Shown piece by piece: positions 50,333 through 58,816 of a stretch of DNA of 64,000 nucleotides. Origin of the DNA: Stenotrophomonas nematodicola (GTDB lineage Bacteria > Pseudomonadota > Gammaproteobacteria > Xanthomonadales > Xanthomonadaceae); contig NZ_WIAY01000001.1 of the NCBI RefSeq assembly GCF_009467805.1, positions 124,001 through 188,000 of the forward strand. Reading direction: 5' to 3'. The position numbers and the translations under genes are program-made. Position 1 is the first letter of the stretch. Each line of letters starts with the position of its first letter. Under the pieces are notes generated by a model. It worked only from the letters and a program-made list of their open reading frames with translations, was not told the DNA's origin and did not search any database.

Positions 50333-51207
50333 CGCACGCGCTCCAGCAGGGCGAGGATCGCGTCGCGCGCCTCCGGTTCGGAGAGGGTGGGCGCGTGCCC
50401 TACGTCCGGTACTTCGACCAGCCGGGCAGTTGGCGAGGTTGCCGCCATCTGACGTGCCACCTCGGCGGGCAGAATGTCCGACAACGCCCCGCGTACCACC
50501 AGCACCGGCACCCGCGCCGTCAGCCTGCGCACCGCGCGCCACAGCACCGGGCGCAGCAGCCACAGCACCCAGGGCCGGGTGGTGCGGATCACCGCCGGGT
50601 CGTAGTCCAGTTCCAGCAGACCATCGTCGCGCGGCCGGAAGGTGCGTGTGGCCATCACCTGCCAGTCATCGGCGGTGAAGCGCGGGAACGCGGCTTTGCC
50701 GATGGAGGCCACATAGGCGGTGGCCTGGTCCAGATCCATCGGCGGCACGGGCTTGCCGGCATACGTTCCGATCCGTGCGAGGGCCTCGCGCGGCACCTTG
50801 GGGCCTGCATCGTTGAGCACCGCCGCAGCGACCAGACCCGGTGCGCGCGACGCGAGGGTGAGGGTGACCAGCACGCCCAGCGAGGTGCCGACGAACACCG
50901 CCTTGTCGATGTGCTGCGCGCGCAGCAGCGCCACCATGTCGTCGGCATAGGCACGCGGGTTGTAGCTGGACGGGTCGGGCGCCCGCGCCGACCCGGCACG
51001 CCCGCGCAGGTCAACGGCAAGCACGCGCCACCCGGCGGCAGCCAGTGTTCCGGCAAGGGCATCGAAGTCGGCGGCATTGCGGGTCAACCCGGGAATGCAG
51101 ACCACCGTGCCACGGGGCGGCTGTCCTGCGGCCGGTGCATGGTCGCGCGCGTGCAGGCGCAGGCCATCGTCGCTGTTCCAGTACAGATCATCATGGGACT
51201 GCGTCAT
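50329..51207 (-). CDS. Alpha/beta hydrolase
   Basis: The 292-residue cytoplasmic hydrolase has CIPGLTRNAADF (oxyanion), VGTSLGVLV with nucleophile Ser109, RGALSDILP with the likely Asp and VPDVGHAPTL with the His. ATG 51207 with GAAGG seven bases upstream is preferred over longer frames. It is 11 nt behind the TonB receptor and overlaps the MaoC gene, so receptor, hydrolase and hydratase form one operon. It may cleave imported oligomers, which is inference. Confidence 0.85.
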   Translation of the reverse strand: MTQSHDDLYWNSDDGLRLHARDHAPAAGQPPRGTVVCIPGLTRNAADFDALAGTLAAAGWRVLAVDLRGRAGSARAPDPSSYNPRAYADDMVALLRAQHIDKAVFVGTSLGVLVTLTLASRAPGLVAAAVLNDAGPKVPREALARIGTYAGKPVPPMDLDQATAYVASIGKAAFPRFTADDWQVMATRTFRPRDDGLLELDYDPAVIRTTRPWVLWLLRPVLWRAVRRLTARVPVLVVRGALSDILPAEVARQMAATSPTARLVEVPDVGHAPTLSEPEARDAILALLERVR

Positions 51208-51218
51208 GCGGGTGCCTT

Positions 51219-53417
51219 CTAGAAATCGTAACGGACGCTGAGACTGTACTGGCGCGGCGGGCCATAGAAGCCAATCAGCGTGCCGGCCGCCGGAATGTTG
51301 TAGCCGGTGGTGCGGTACGCCTTGTCGGCCAGGTTGTCGCCCTGCAGCGAGAAGGTCCATGCGTCGTCGAGCCGCCAGATCACCCCGGCATTGACCAGGC
51401 CGTAGCCCTGCTGACGGATCACCGGACTCAGATCCGTGGTCGGCCATACCTCGCTCTGGTAGCTGTAGCCCACCCGTGCGGACAGGTTGCCTCCCCTGGC
51501 CAGGTCGGTGCGGTACTCCACATTCAAGGCACCGGAAACCTTTGGCGCGTTGGTGAACTTCATCTGGTCGGCAACGTTGAGGCCGCGGTCCATGTACTCG
51601 TCGTAGCGGGTGTGCAGCCAGGCCAGGTTGCCGGTGACGAGCCAATGCCGTGTCGGCAGGTACTGGTACTCCACTTCCAGGCCGTTGATGGTGCCGGCGC
51701 CGGCATTGGTGAAGTCGCCGAAGAAGGCATCGTCCACGCCGTCGCCATTGGTATCGATACCCGTGAACACCGACAGCTGGATGTCCTTGTACTTGTTGTG
51801 GAAGGCCGACAGGTTGAGGAACAGGCGCTGGTCGAGGAAGGCCATCTTGCTGCCGACCTCGAGACTGTCCACGGTTTCGTCATCGAATGGCTCGGCGGAG
51901 CGGGGCACCGCCACGGCATTGGCGCGGATGTTGTACCCGCCCGACTTGAACCCACGGGTGGCCAGGCCGTACACCATGATGTCCGGGGTGATCTGGTAGT
52001 CCAGCGACACCTTGGGCGAGACGTTCCTGAAGCTGGTGGTCTTGTCGAAATCGGCTGCCACCGCCACAGGCCGGGTGAACGTCGCATCGGCATAGAAGCG
52101 GTTCAGCACGATCGCGCGCTTGTCCTCGTCGGTGTAGCGCGCGCCGAGGTCGAGCTTGAGCGTACTGGTCAGGTCGAATGTCCAATCGGCATAGAGCGCG
52201 ATGCTGTCCGTGATCACCTTGCCCCGGGTGTCGGCGAACTGCAGATTGAAGAAGTTGTTGCGGATCTGCCCGCCAGCTTCGCCGCTGAACTGGTACAGAC
52301 CCACCACGCCGCGCACACGGCCGCCCGCATCGTAGTTGAGCTGCAGCTCGTTGCTGACCTGGTTGTCGGTATAGGTACCGCCGACATCGGCCACCTTGAC
52401 CGGCGTGCTGTCGAAGTCGATGTTGGCCTCGCTGTCGGATTCGCGCTTGGCCACCACGTACTTCACCGCCACATCTTCACTGGGCCGCCAGTTCACCGTG
52501 GCCGAGGCGCCCTTGGTTTCCACGCTGTTGAGATTGCGCATGCCCGAGCGGATGTCGTAGCGGTCGTCCATCGGCGGATACGCCGGGGTGAACGGGTTGG
52601 GCGCCAGCATCTTTGAGCCCCGCATACCGGATTGGTCGTCGATCCAGTCCAGCGCGAACTGCACATCCACATCATCGCCCGCATACGCCCCCAGGTTCAG
52701 GCGCGCCGCATTGATCTGCTTGTCGCTGACCGGCTGGCCGTTGAACCTGTTCTCGCCGAAACCATCGTGGTTCAGGCTGGCCACCGCCACGCGCGCGCGC
52801 AGGCCGCTGTCGGCACCGCCCAGCGGGCCGCCGATGGCGGCCTTGGCATCGAGCTGGCTGTAGTTGCCCACGGTGATCTGGGCAAACCCTTCGGTCTGGG
52901 TAGGCAGGCCGCGCGAGATGTACTTGATCGCACCGCCGATGGTGTTCTTGCCGTACAACGTACCCTGCGGTCCGCGCAGCACCTCGATGCGCGACACGTC
53001 GAAGACGTCCAGCAGGGCCCCCTGCGGGCGGGCGATGTAGACGTCGTCCAGATAGATGCCCACACCCGGATCGGCCCCCCAGGTGGGATCGGACTGGCCA
53101 ACGCCACGGATGTACGCGGTGACCGTGCTGCTCGCGCCGCGCGCCGCGTAGATGGTCAGATTGGGCACCAGCGCATCCAGATCGCCGATGTCCTGCACGT
53201 TCATCCTGTCCAGCGCTTCGGAGGTAAAGGCGGTCACTGCCACCGGCACTTCCTGCAGGGTTTCCTCGCGCTTGCGGGCGGTGACCGTGATGCTGTCCAG
53301 ATTGGTGGGCGCAACAGACTTGCCTGCCGTCGGTGCGGCCTGTGGCGCCTCCTGGGCCAGTACCGGCCCGGAGGCCAGCAGCGCGCCGATCATAAGACTC
53401 AGACAATTCCGTTTCAT
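51219..53417 (-). CDS. TonB-dependent receptor of the PHB-related island
   Basis: The 732-residue receptor has a signal peptide (LMIGALLASGPVLAQ), a TonB-box-like SITVTARKREE, and the plug motif YIRGVGQSDPTWGADPGVGIYLDDVYIARPQG with VLRGPQGTLYGKNTIGGAIKY. The barrel ends in VRYDF. This plug type (the IROMP/'VTARKREE' clade) is common in sphingomonads and xanthomonads for organic substrates, unlike the FepA type. GGAGG lies six bases before the ATG. The gap to the divergent permease carries two CCTAGG palindromes. Oligomer uptake is a plausible role, inferred from neighbours. Confidence 0.87.
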   Translation of the reverse strand: MKRNCLSLMIGALLASGPVLAQEAPQAAPTAGKSVAPTNLDSITVTARKREETLQEVPVAVTAFTSEALDRMNVQDIGDLDALVPNLTIYAARGASSTVTAYIRGVGQSDPTWGADPGVGIYLDDVYIARPQGALLDVFDVSRIEVLRGPQGTLYGKNTIGGAIKYISRGLPTQTEGFAQITVGNYSQLDAKAAIGGPLGGADSGLRARVAVASLNHDGFGENRFNGQPVSDKQINAARLNLGAYAGDDVDVQFALDWIDDQSGMRGSKMLAPNPFTPAYPPMDDRYDIRSGMRNLNSVETKGASATVNWRPSEDVAVKYVVAKRESDSEANIDFDSTPVKVADVGGTYTDNQVSNELQLNYDAGGRVRGVVGLYQFSGEAGGQIRNNFFNLQFADTRGKVITDSIALYADWTFDLTSTLKLDLGARYTDEDKRAIVLNRFYADATFTRPVAVAADFDKTTSFRNVSPKVSLDYQITPDIMVYGLATRGFKSGGYNIRANAVAVPRSAEPFDDETVDSLEVGSKMAFLDQRLFLNLSAFHNKYKDIQLSVFTGIDTNGDGVDDAFFGDFTNAGAGTINGLEVEYQYLPTRHWLVTGNLAWLHTRYDEYMDRGLNVADQMKFTNAPKVSGALNVEYRTDLARGGNLSARVGYSYQSEVWPTTDLSPVIRQQGYGLVNAGVIWRLDDAWTFSLQGDNLADKAYRTTGYNIPAAGTLIGFYGPPRQYSLSVRYDF

Positions 53418-53470
53418 TTGGTCCTCCCCCAAGGCATGTGCGTCGCAGGTGGCCCTATGCCACCCATGAC

Positions 53471-53478
53471 GCCTAGGC
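53471..53478. promoter_or_regulatory. GCCTAGGC palindrome, permease/receptor gap, site 1
   Basis: An 8-bp palindrome centred on CCTAGG, 54 bases upstream of the receptor start and 37 bp (centre to centre) from a longer site. It likely works with that site. Confidence 0.4.
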
Positions 53479-53504
53479 TAAGGGTGCCGCGCTGCGGCCG
53501 CGAG

Positions 53505-53518
53505 TGGACCTAGGTCCA
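53505..53518. promoter_or_regulatory. TGGACCTAGGTCCA palindrome, permease/receptor gap, site 2
   Basis: A perfect 14-bp palindrome sharing the ACCTAGGT core with the site before crbR (45688-45699). It is placed 57 bases before the permease start and 88 before the receptor start. It is a candidate shared operator for the regulator encoded 7 kb away. Confidence 0.55.
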
Positions 53519-53574
53519 GTCGGCAGCGGCCGTCAGATCCGGATACTGGGCGCCTCCTCATCTGGAAGCGCCGC

Positions 53575-54978
53575 ATGTCGTTACTGATCGTACTTGCAGC
53601 GCTGGCCTTCCTCATGCTGGTGGCCTACCGCGGCTACAGCGTGATCCTGTTCGCGCCCATCGCCGCGCTCGGTGCGGTGCTGCTGACCGATCCCTCGCTG
53701 GTGGCACCGATGTTCACCGGCTTGTTCATGGACAGGATGGTCGGCTTCCTGAAGCTCTATTTCCCGGTATTCCTGCTGGGCGCAGTGTTCGGCAAGCTGA
53801 TCGAACTGTCCGGCTTCTCGCGTTACATCGTCGGTGCGGCGATCCGGCTGTTCGGCCCGCAGCGGGCGATGCTGTCGATCGTGCTGGTGTCGGGCCTGCT
53901 CACCTACGGCGGTGTGTCGCTGTTCGTGGTGGTGTTTGCGGTGTATCCCTTCGCTGCCGAAATGTTCCGCCAGAGCAACATCCCCAAACGCCTGATTCCG
54001 GCCACGTTGGGCGTCGGCGGCTTCAGCTTCACGATGGACGCGCTGCCGGGTACGCCGCAGATCCAGAACATCATCCCGACCGCGTTCTTCGGCACCGATA
54101 CCTGGGCCGCACCGGTGCTCGGCATTCTCGGCAGCGTGTTCGTGCTTGCGGTGGGCATGGCGTACCTGGAGTGGCGCCGCCGCGCGGCACTGCGCACGGG
54201 CGAGGGCTACGGCGACCCGGCCACGCTGGTGAACGAACCGACCCCCTTCGCCGGCACCCAACTGGCCCATGCCGGCATCGCCATCCTGCCGCTGGTGCTG
54301 GTATTCGTGTCCAACAAGCTGTTCACCCTGGGCATACCGCAGTGGTATGGCGGCGAACACAGCTTCATCCCCGCGATCCTGGGCAGTGCCGCACCCGTCG
54401 TGCAGGACGTACAGAAGATCGGCGCCATCTGGGCGGTGGTGGGCGCGCTGCTGGTGGGCATCCTGTCGGTGCTGGCACTGGCCTGGCGCCCCGTGGTCAC
54501 CCGGTTCGCCGACGGCACGCGCACCGCGATCAGCGGGGCGGTGCTGGCTGCCATGAACACCGCCTCGGAATACGGCTTCGGTGCGGTGATCGCGGCATTG
54601 CCGGGTTTCATGGTGGTGGCCAACGCATTGGGGTCGATCCGGGACCCGCTGCTGCATGAAGCGGTCACGGTCACCGGTCTGGCCGGCGTGACCGGCTCGG
54701 CCTCCGGCGGCCTGAGCATCGCGCTCGCGGCGATGTCGGAGACCTTCATCGTCAACGCGCAGGCCGCCGGCATCCCGATGGAGGTGCTGCATCGCGTCGC
54801 CTCGATGGCGTCCGGCGGCATGGACAGCCTGCCGCACAACGGCGCCGTCATCACGCTGTTGATGGTGACCGGGCTGACCCATCGCCAAGCCTACAAAGAC
54901 ATCTTTGCGGTGACCCTCATCAAGACCCTCGCGGTGTTCGTGGTGATCGGCATCCATTACGCCACCGGCTGGGTTTGA
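53575..54978 (+). CDS. GntP-family permease (3-hydroxybutyrate type candidate)
   Basis: The 467-residue protein has about 12-14 membrane helices of the GntP/ion-transporter superfamily. Landmarks are LKLYFPVFLLGAVFGKLIELSG, TYGGVSLFVVVFAVYPFAAEMFR, TMDALPGTPQIQNIIPT and the C-terminal MASGGMDSLPHNGAVITLL. The last motif is characteristic of the branch that includes hydroxybutyrate permeases, rather than gluconate transporters. GGAAG lies seven bases upstream of the ATG. Divergent CCTAGG sites precede it, and a PHB-depolymerase-family gene follows 87 nt downstream. 3-Hydroxybutyrate as substrate is inferred. Confidence 0.85.
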   Translation: MSLLIVLAALAFLMLVAYRGYSVILFAPIAALGAVLLTDPSLVAPMFTGLFMDRMVGFLKLYFPVFLLGAVFGKLIELSGFSRYIVGAAIRLFGPQRAMLSIVLVSGLLTYGGVSLFVVVFAVYPFAAEMFRQSNIPKRLIPATLGVGGFSFTMDALPGTPQIQNIIPTAFFGTDTWAAPVLGILGSVFVLAVGMAYLEWRRRAALRTGEGYGDPATLVNEPTPFAGTQLAHAGIAILPLVLVFVSNKLFTLGIPQWYGGEHSFIPAILGSAAPVVQDVQKIGAIWAVVGALLVGILSVLALAWRPVVTRFADGTRTAISGAVLAAMNTASEYGFGAVIAALPGFMVVANALGSIRDPLLHEAVTVTGLAGVTGSASGGLSIALAAMSETFIVNAQAAGIPMEVLHRVASMASGGMDSLPHNGAVITLLMVTGLTHRQAYKDIFAVTLIKTLAVFVVIGIHYATGWV

Positions 54979-55065
54979 TCGCGGCGTCGCTGCACCCTCT
55001 GGAAGGCTGGTCCACGAGGTTTCCCGGTATTCCTTCATCCACGACTCACCTGAGAGGAGCTGGTC

Positions 55066-56070
55066 ATGACATCTGGAATCGGTTCAATCAAGGCAGCCAT
55101 GCGCGTGCTGTGCGCCTGGCTTGCCACGGCAGGCAGTGCCGTTGCGGCTGGGCCCGCCGGCCATTGGGACATCGGTCTATACGGCAACCTGTTTGGCAGT
55201 CGCGAGTACCAGGTATGGGTGCCCGCAGACTATCAGGCCACCCGGCCGCTGCCCCTGCTGCTGGTGCTGCATGGCTGCGTTACCGGCCCCAACCTCATGG
55301 GTGAGGCCTCCGGCTTCAACGACGTCGCCGATACCGAAGGTTTCATCGTGGTCTATCCACGCCAGAACGTCACCGCCAACCCGGCGCGCTGCTGGAACTG
55401 GCAGCTGCCGATCAACCAGGCGCGCGGCAGCGGCGAGGCGTCGATCCTGGCCGGCATCGTGGACGCGGTGAAGGCCGGCTACAGCGTGGACCCGCGCCGG
55501 GTCTACGTCACCGGCATCTCGGCGGGCGGCGCGATGACCTCGATCATGCTGGCCTGCTACTCGGATGTCTTCGCCGCAGGCGCGATCCATTCCGGGGGCA
55601 TGTACAAGGGCGCTACCACGGTGTCCGGCAGCGCCTACGCGCTGTTGGCGGGAAGCATCTACCCGCCGGACAGCAACGGCCGGCTTGCCTGGCAGTGCGC
55701 CGGCTCGCCGTCGCCTCGACCGATTCCGGTACTGGTGTTCCACGGCACCGCCGATGCCACGGTGAACCCGGTGAACGGACAGCAGGCCGTCCGCCAGTTC
55801 CTGCAGACCAATGATCTGGCCGACGATGGCGTTGACAACGATTCGGTGAAGTACGTGCCAACCAGCACCTTCACCGGACAGGTGCCGGGTGGGCGCACCT
55901 ATACGCTGGATACCTACACCTACGGTGGCCGGACGCTGGCGCAGCACTATGTCGTGCAGGGGATGGGGCATGCCTGGAGCGGCAGCCAATCCGGCTTGCC
56001 ATTCACCGACCCGCAGGGGCCGGACGCCACCCTGATCACCTGGCTGTTCCTGAAGGATCACCTGCGCTGA
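55066..56070 (+). CDS. PHB depolymerase-family secreted esterase
   Basis: The 334-residue protein belongs to the extracellular PHB depolymerase/LpqC esterase family. A signal segment ends near AVAAGPAG. LLLVLHGCVTGPNLMG forms the oxyanion region and TGISAGGAM carries nucleophile Ser152. VFHGTADATVNP supplies the Asp and QGMGHAWSGS the His. Cys pairs (GCVT, RCWNW, LACYS) suggest disulfides outside the cytoplasm. No separate substrate-binding domain is present, so it may prefer amorphous or short-chain PHB. Some members are feruloyl or acetylxylan esterases; the neighbours favour PHB. AGAGGAG precedes the ATG. Confidence 0.85.
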   Translation: MTSGIGSIKAAMRVLCAWLATAGSAVAAGPAGHWDIGLYGNLFGSREYQVWVPADYQATRPLPLLLVLHGCVTGPNLMGEASGFNDVADTEGFIVVYPRQNVTANPARCWNWQLPINQARGSGEASILAGIVDAVKAGYSVDPRRVYVTGISAGGAMTSIMLACYSDVFAAGAIHSGGMYKGATTVSGSAYALLAGSIYPPDSNGRLAWQCAGSPSPRPIPVLVFHGTADATVNPVNGQQAVRQFLQTNDLADDGVDNDSVKYVPTSTFTGQVPGGRTYTLDTYTYGGRTLAQHYVVQGMGHAWSGSQSGLPFTDPQGPDATLITWLFLKDHLR

Positions 56071-56167
56071 GCAGCGCGCCAGATCCGTCACGCATAACTG
56101 CCCGAGATCCTCTGCCAACGCGGGAAGACCAGCGCGAACAGATGGGCGGTACGCTGCAGGCGACATA

Positions 56168-56290
56168 TCGGGAAGGTGAAAGGTGCTACGACTCCCTCGC
56201 CATCCTGGCGGGGGAGATCGCCCACAGGAGGCCCACCATTCGAGCCCCCCGCGCAGCGTGGCGGCCTCAATGGAGGTCTACCGGGAACAC
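56168..56290 (+). ncRNA. Possible structured RNA with pseudoknot
   Basis: No credible gene lies in the 237 bases between the esterase and the next gene. An 11-bp stem with a triloop runs from 56192 to 56216 (CTCCCTCGCCA against TGGCGGGGGAG). A second stem pairs GAGGCC (56228-56233) with GGCCTC (56263-56268). CCATT inside that loop (56236-56240) can pair with AATGG just after it (56269-56273), forming an H-type pseudoknot. The layout resembles compact regulatory RNAs of Xanthomonadaceae such as sRNA-Xcc1, but I cannot confirm a match. Strand is uncertain. Confidence 0.35.
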
Positions 56291-56307
56291 GGGAGAGAAA
56301 CGTCCGC

Positions 56308-56586
56308 TCAGCCGGGCAACGTGCATTTCATCTTGCCGTCCACGTAGTACGGCTTGGGCACGTTCGGGCTGTCGCTGGTCTTTTCGAAGACCACCTCGAA
56401 CGACGCCGCATCGGGCGAGCCGTTCCGCTCGGTGCATGCGTCCTGGAGCTTCTTCTTTACCGCCGTGATGCCGGCATCGCGGTTGACGCCGTCGGCACTG
56501 TTGGTGAGATTCACGGTTTCAGCCGACGCAGCGGCACTGAACCCAATCAGGCAGCCGGTGATCAACAGGGTGTGGAGCTTGGTCAT
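56308..56586 (-). CDS. Small secreted protein of unknown function
   Basis: The 92-residue product starts at an ATG with AAGGA eight bases upstream. It has a signal peptide (LHTLLITGCLIGFSAAASA) and a mature part of about 70 residues with two Cys (DACTER, MKCTLPG) that could form a disulfide. No family is recognised. It is periplasmic or secreted. Confidence 0.7.
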   Translation of the reverse strand: MTKLHTLLITGCLIGFSAAASAETVNLTNSADGVNRDAGITAVKKKLQDACTERNGSPDAASFEVVFEKTSDSPNVPKPYYVDGKMKCTLPG

Positions 56587-57101
56587 GGTGCACGTCCTTG
56601 CAGAACGGAATGGCATCCCAGCATAAGGCGGGCGGGTGAAGACGTCGTCGTCCAATGCGGAGGAGCGGCAGGCGCAGGCGTGCGCTCCAGTGGCGCTGCC
56701 AACGGGCGCAGGGGTTGGTCGATCATCGCGTGTACCCGATGGCAGGCAGGGTGGAAGAAGGGTCATTCCGGGTGGCTGTGGCGGCGTTGATGCACGCGAC
56801 GCATGTCGGGAGCCAGGTCGCTGCGACCTCCACCGTTGGCGCTGGATGGGTCACCACAAAACGCTTTTGACCGCTCAGGGACCGGTGCGCTTCAGCAGCA
56901 GGAGCAGGCCGTGCAACGCCGCGCACACTTTCTGAGCGTTCCGGAACAGAGCGCGTACCCGCCGCTGGCTAGAGTGCAATCGCCGCTGACAGACAGGAGC
57001 CCAAGCCGACAGGAGGGATCGCAGCGCGCCAGTACCGGCAGGTCAACACGCTACGGCGTTGCCGGAAGACAGACTACTCACACGAACCGAGGGGAAACAC
57101 C
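56587..57101. other. Intergenic stretch without a recognised gene
   Basis: These 515 bases separate two small secreted-protein genes. Open frames are present on both strands but none has a ribosome-binding site, a recognisable domain or a plausible start. The last 60 bases lead into an AGGGGAAA ribosome-binding site of the next gene. No clear palindrome or terminator was noticed. Confidence 0.5.
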
Positions 57102-57395
57102 ATGAAATCGATCATCCTGGTCGCGGTACTGCTGTGGGCATCCATCGCGACTGCCCACGCGAAGCAATGCTATGAGGCCCAGGCAACGGTGAAGCAGGCG
57201 GCGCCGTCGGACAAGTGTACGCAGACCGAAAAGGGCTATGCGAACACCGGCAAAGGGGTGCTTACGCACGAAGGCTGCACGGCAGCAAAGAGCCAGGCAG
57301 CGACCAAACTGCGGGCCCGGCTGCAGGAGTCGTGCCGGGCCTATGTCCAGACCTATGACAAGTGCAGTGTCATCGACGTCACGTCCTGCAGCTGA
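57102..57395 (+). CDS. Small secreted Cys-containing protein
   Basis: The 97-residue product has a signal peptide (SIILVAVLLWASIATAHA) and a mature part with six Cys (QCYEA, DKCTQT, EGCTAA, ESCRAY, DKCSVI, TSCS), suggesting three disulfides and an extracytoplasmic location. GAGGGGAAA precedes the ATG. The family is not recognised. A hairpin follows the stop. Confidence 0.72.
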   Translation: MKSIILVAVLLWASIATAHAKQCYEAQATVKQAAPSDKCTQTEKGYANTGKGVLTHEGCTAAKSQAATKLRARLQESCRAYVQTYDKCSVIDVTSCS

Positions 57396-57410
57396 AGCGC
57401 GGACCATTGC

Positions 57411-57444
57411 CAGGCTTCCCGGGCCTCAGGGCCTGGGAAGCCTG
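57411..57444 (+). terminator. Hairpin after the Cys-rich protein gene
   Basis: CAGGCTTCCC and GGGAAGCCTG are perfect 10-bp arms around a self-complementary centre (GGCC-TCAG-GGCC), 15 bases past the stop. It lacks a T-run but is a strong terminator-like structure. Confidence 0.55.
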
Positions 57445-57589
57445 CGCTTGCCCTGGCAGGGCAGGCCCTCCGGCTGCCGGAACGGGGCTGCGGCCAGCGT
57501 GGCGACGCGTGCCGTTATTGGCAACCACGCGTCGCCTGGTGGAGCATGATGATGGCGGTGGACACGATTCCCCGATCACCCGGGACACG

Positions 57590-58366
57590 TTAGAGGACCC
57601 GAAAGAGCGTGTAGGCGGCCGTAAGGAGGATGAGCGACGCCAGTACAATGTTCAGCATGCCGCGATGCTGCGCCAGCGAGGTGGATGTGCGCGCGCCGAT
57701 GATGCCGCCCACGCTGCCGGCAACGACGAAGACGGCGGCGAGCGGCCAGTTCACCAGTCCGGATGATGCATAGTTGATGGCGGTCGCCAGGCCAAAAGCG
57801 GAAACAGCAACGAGAGAGCTGCCAACCGCGGCGAGCACGGGCATTCCGGTGGCCGCCAGCAACCCGGGGACAACCAGGAAGCCGCCACCAATGCCGAAGA
57901 AGCCGGAGAGTGCTCCAGAAAACGCCCCCAACCCGAGCAGTGCCGGTGCGTTTCCTTTGCTGAGCCGGACGCTTGCATCACCTGCCGCATTGCGTTTGCG
58001 CAGCATGAGCATGCCAACCGCGATCATGAGCAGGGCAAAGAGGAGCAGCAGCCGCTGCCCGTCGATGGCCTTGCCCAGCGTTGAGCCGAGGTACGCACCC
58101 ACGACACCCGCCAACGCGAAGACGGATGCGCACGGCCATCTCACGTTTCCCTTGCGGGCGTGCACGAAGAGATTTGAAAGTGCATTGGCAGCAACCGCGA
58201 GCGCGCTCGTGCCAATGGCGACGTGAGGGTCGTCGATACCCACCAGGTAGAGCATCAGCGGGACAGCCAGGATGGAGCCACCTCCCCCGACCAGTCCGAG
58301 TATGAAACCAACGAGAATGCCGGAGAGTCCACCCAGCGCGAGCTGCAGCAGGGAGAGGGTTTGCAT
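57590..58366 (-). CDS. TauE/SafE-family sulfite/anion exporter
   Basis: The 258-residue, about 8-helix membrane protein has the TauE/SafE repeats GFILGLVGGGGSILAVPLMLYLVG and SGFFGIGGGFLVVPGLLAATG. Family members export sulfite, sulfoacetate or related anions. It is the last gene of the BigR-type operon, 12 nt after the DUF442 gene, so it likely removes sulfite made by the persulfide dioxygenase. Confidence 0.88.
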   Translation of the reverse strand: MQTLSLLQLALGGLSGILVGFILGLVGGGGSILAVPLMLYLVGIDDPHVAIGTSALAVAANALSNLFVHARKGNVRWPCASVFALAGVVGAYLGSTLGKAIDGQRLLLLFALLMIAVGMLMLRKRNAAGDASVRLSKGNAPALLGLGAFSGALSGFFGIGGGFLVVPGLLAATGMPVLAAVGSSLVAVSAFGLATAINYASSGLVNWPLAAVFVVAGSVGGIIGARTSTSLAQHRGMLNIVLASLILLTAAYTLFRVL

Positions 58367-58378
58367 GTCGGTTGGCCG

Positions 58379-58816
58379 TCAGGCAGGGGAGGAGGGGGCA
58401 TCCCGCAGGCGCGAAGCGAGAGAGGAGAGGTCGTAGCCAGCCTCACCGGCAACGGACAGCACCTGTTCGGGCGTCGCTCGGCCGGTACGAACCTGGGATA
58501 GGGCCCATAGCGACGTCGAGCGGGTGCCGGTCCTGCAGTAGGCGGCGATGGGCGCAGGCAGTTGCTCCAGCAGCACGGCAAACTGCTGCACCTGTCCATC
58601 GGCAATGCTGCCAGGCACGACGGGAAGATAGGCAAAGCGCAGCCCCGCCCTGGAGCAGGCAGCCTGCAGTGCAAGGTGATCGGGCTGGTCCGGCTGCTCG
58701 CCGTCGGGTCTATTGCAGATGACACTCGAGATGCCCGCCTCTTTCAGCGCGGGGATATCTGTGGGAGCCAGCTGGTCGGTCACACGCAGGCAAGGTGAAA
58801 GCGATCGGAGATTCAT
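58379..58816 (-). CDS. DUF442/TIGR01244 sulfur-transfer phosphatase-like protein
   Basis: The 145-residue protein is of the phosphatase-like DUF442 family (TIGR01244). The active-site loop AAYCRTGTRSTSLW contains a Cys followed by Arg after four residues. In other bacteria this domain is fused to, or next to, the Blh beta-lactamase-fold sulfur dioxygenase, as here. A sulfur-carrier or thiosulfate-transferase role is likely. Its ATG overlaps the stop of the upstream membrane gene. Confidence 0.82.
   Translation of the reverse strand: MNLRSLSPCLRVTDQLAPTDIPALKEAGISSVICNRPDGEQPDQPDHLALQAACSRAGLRFAYLPVVPGSIADGQVQQFAVLLEQLPAPIAAYCRTGTRSTSLWALSQVRTGRATPEQVLSVAGEAGYDLSSLASRLRDAPSSPA

Noticed and set aside
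56088..56468. Small open frames on both strands in the gap after the PHB-depolymerase-family gene
   Set aside because: No ribosome-binding site or family; the pattern of paired stems suggests RNA structure instead.
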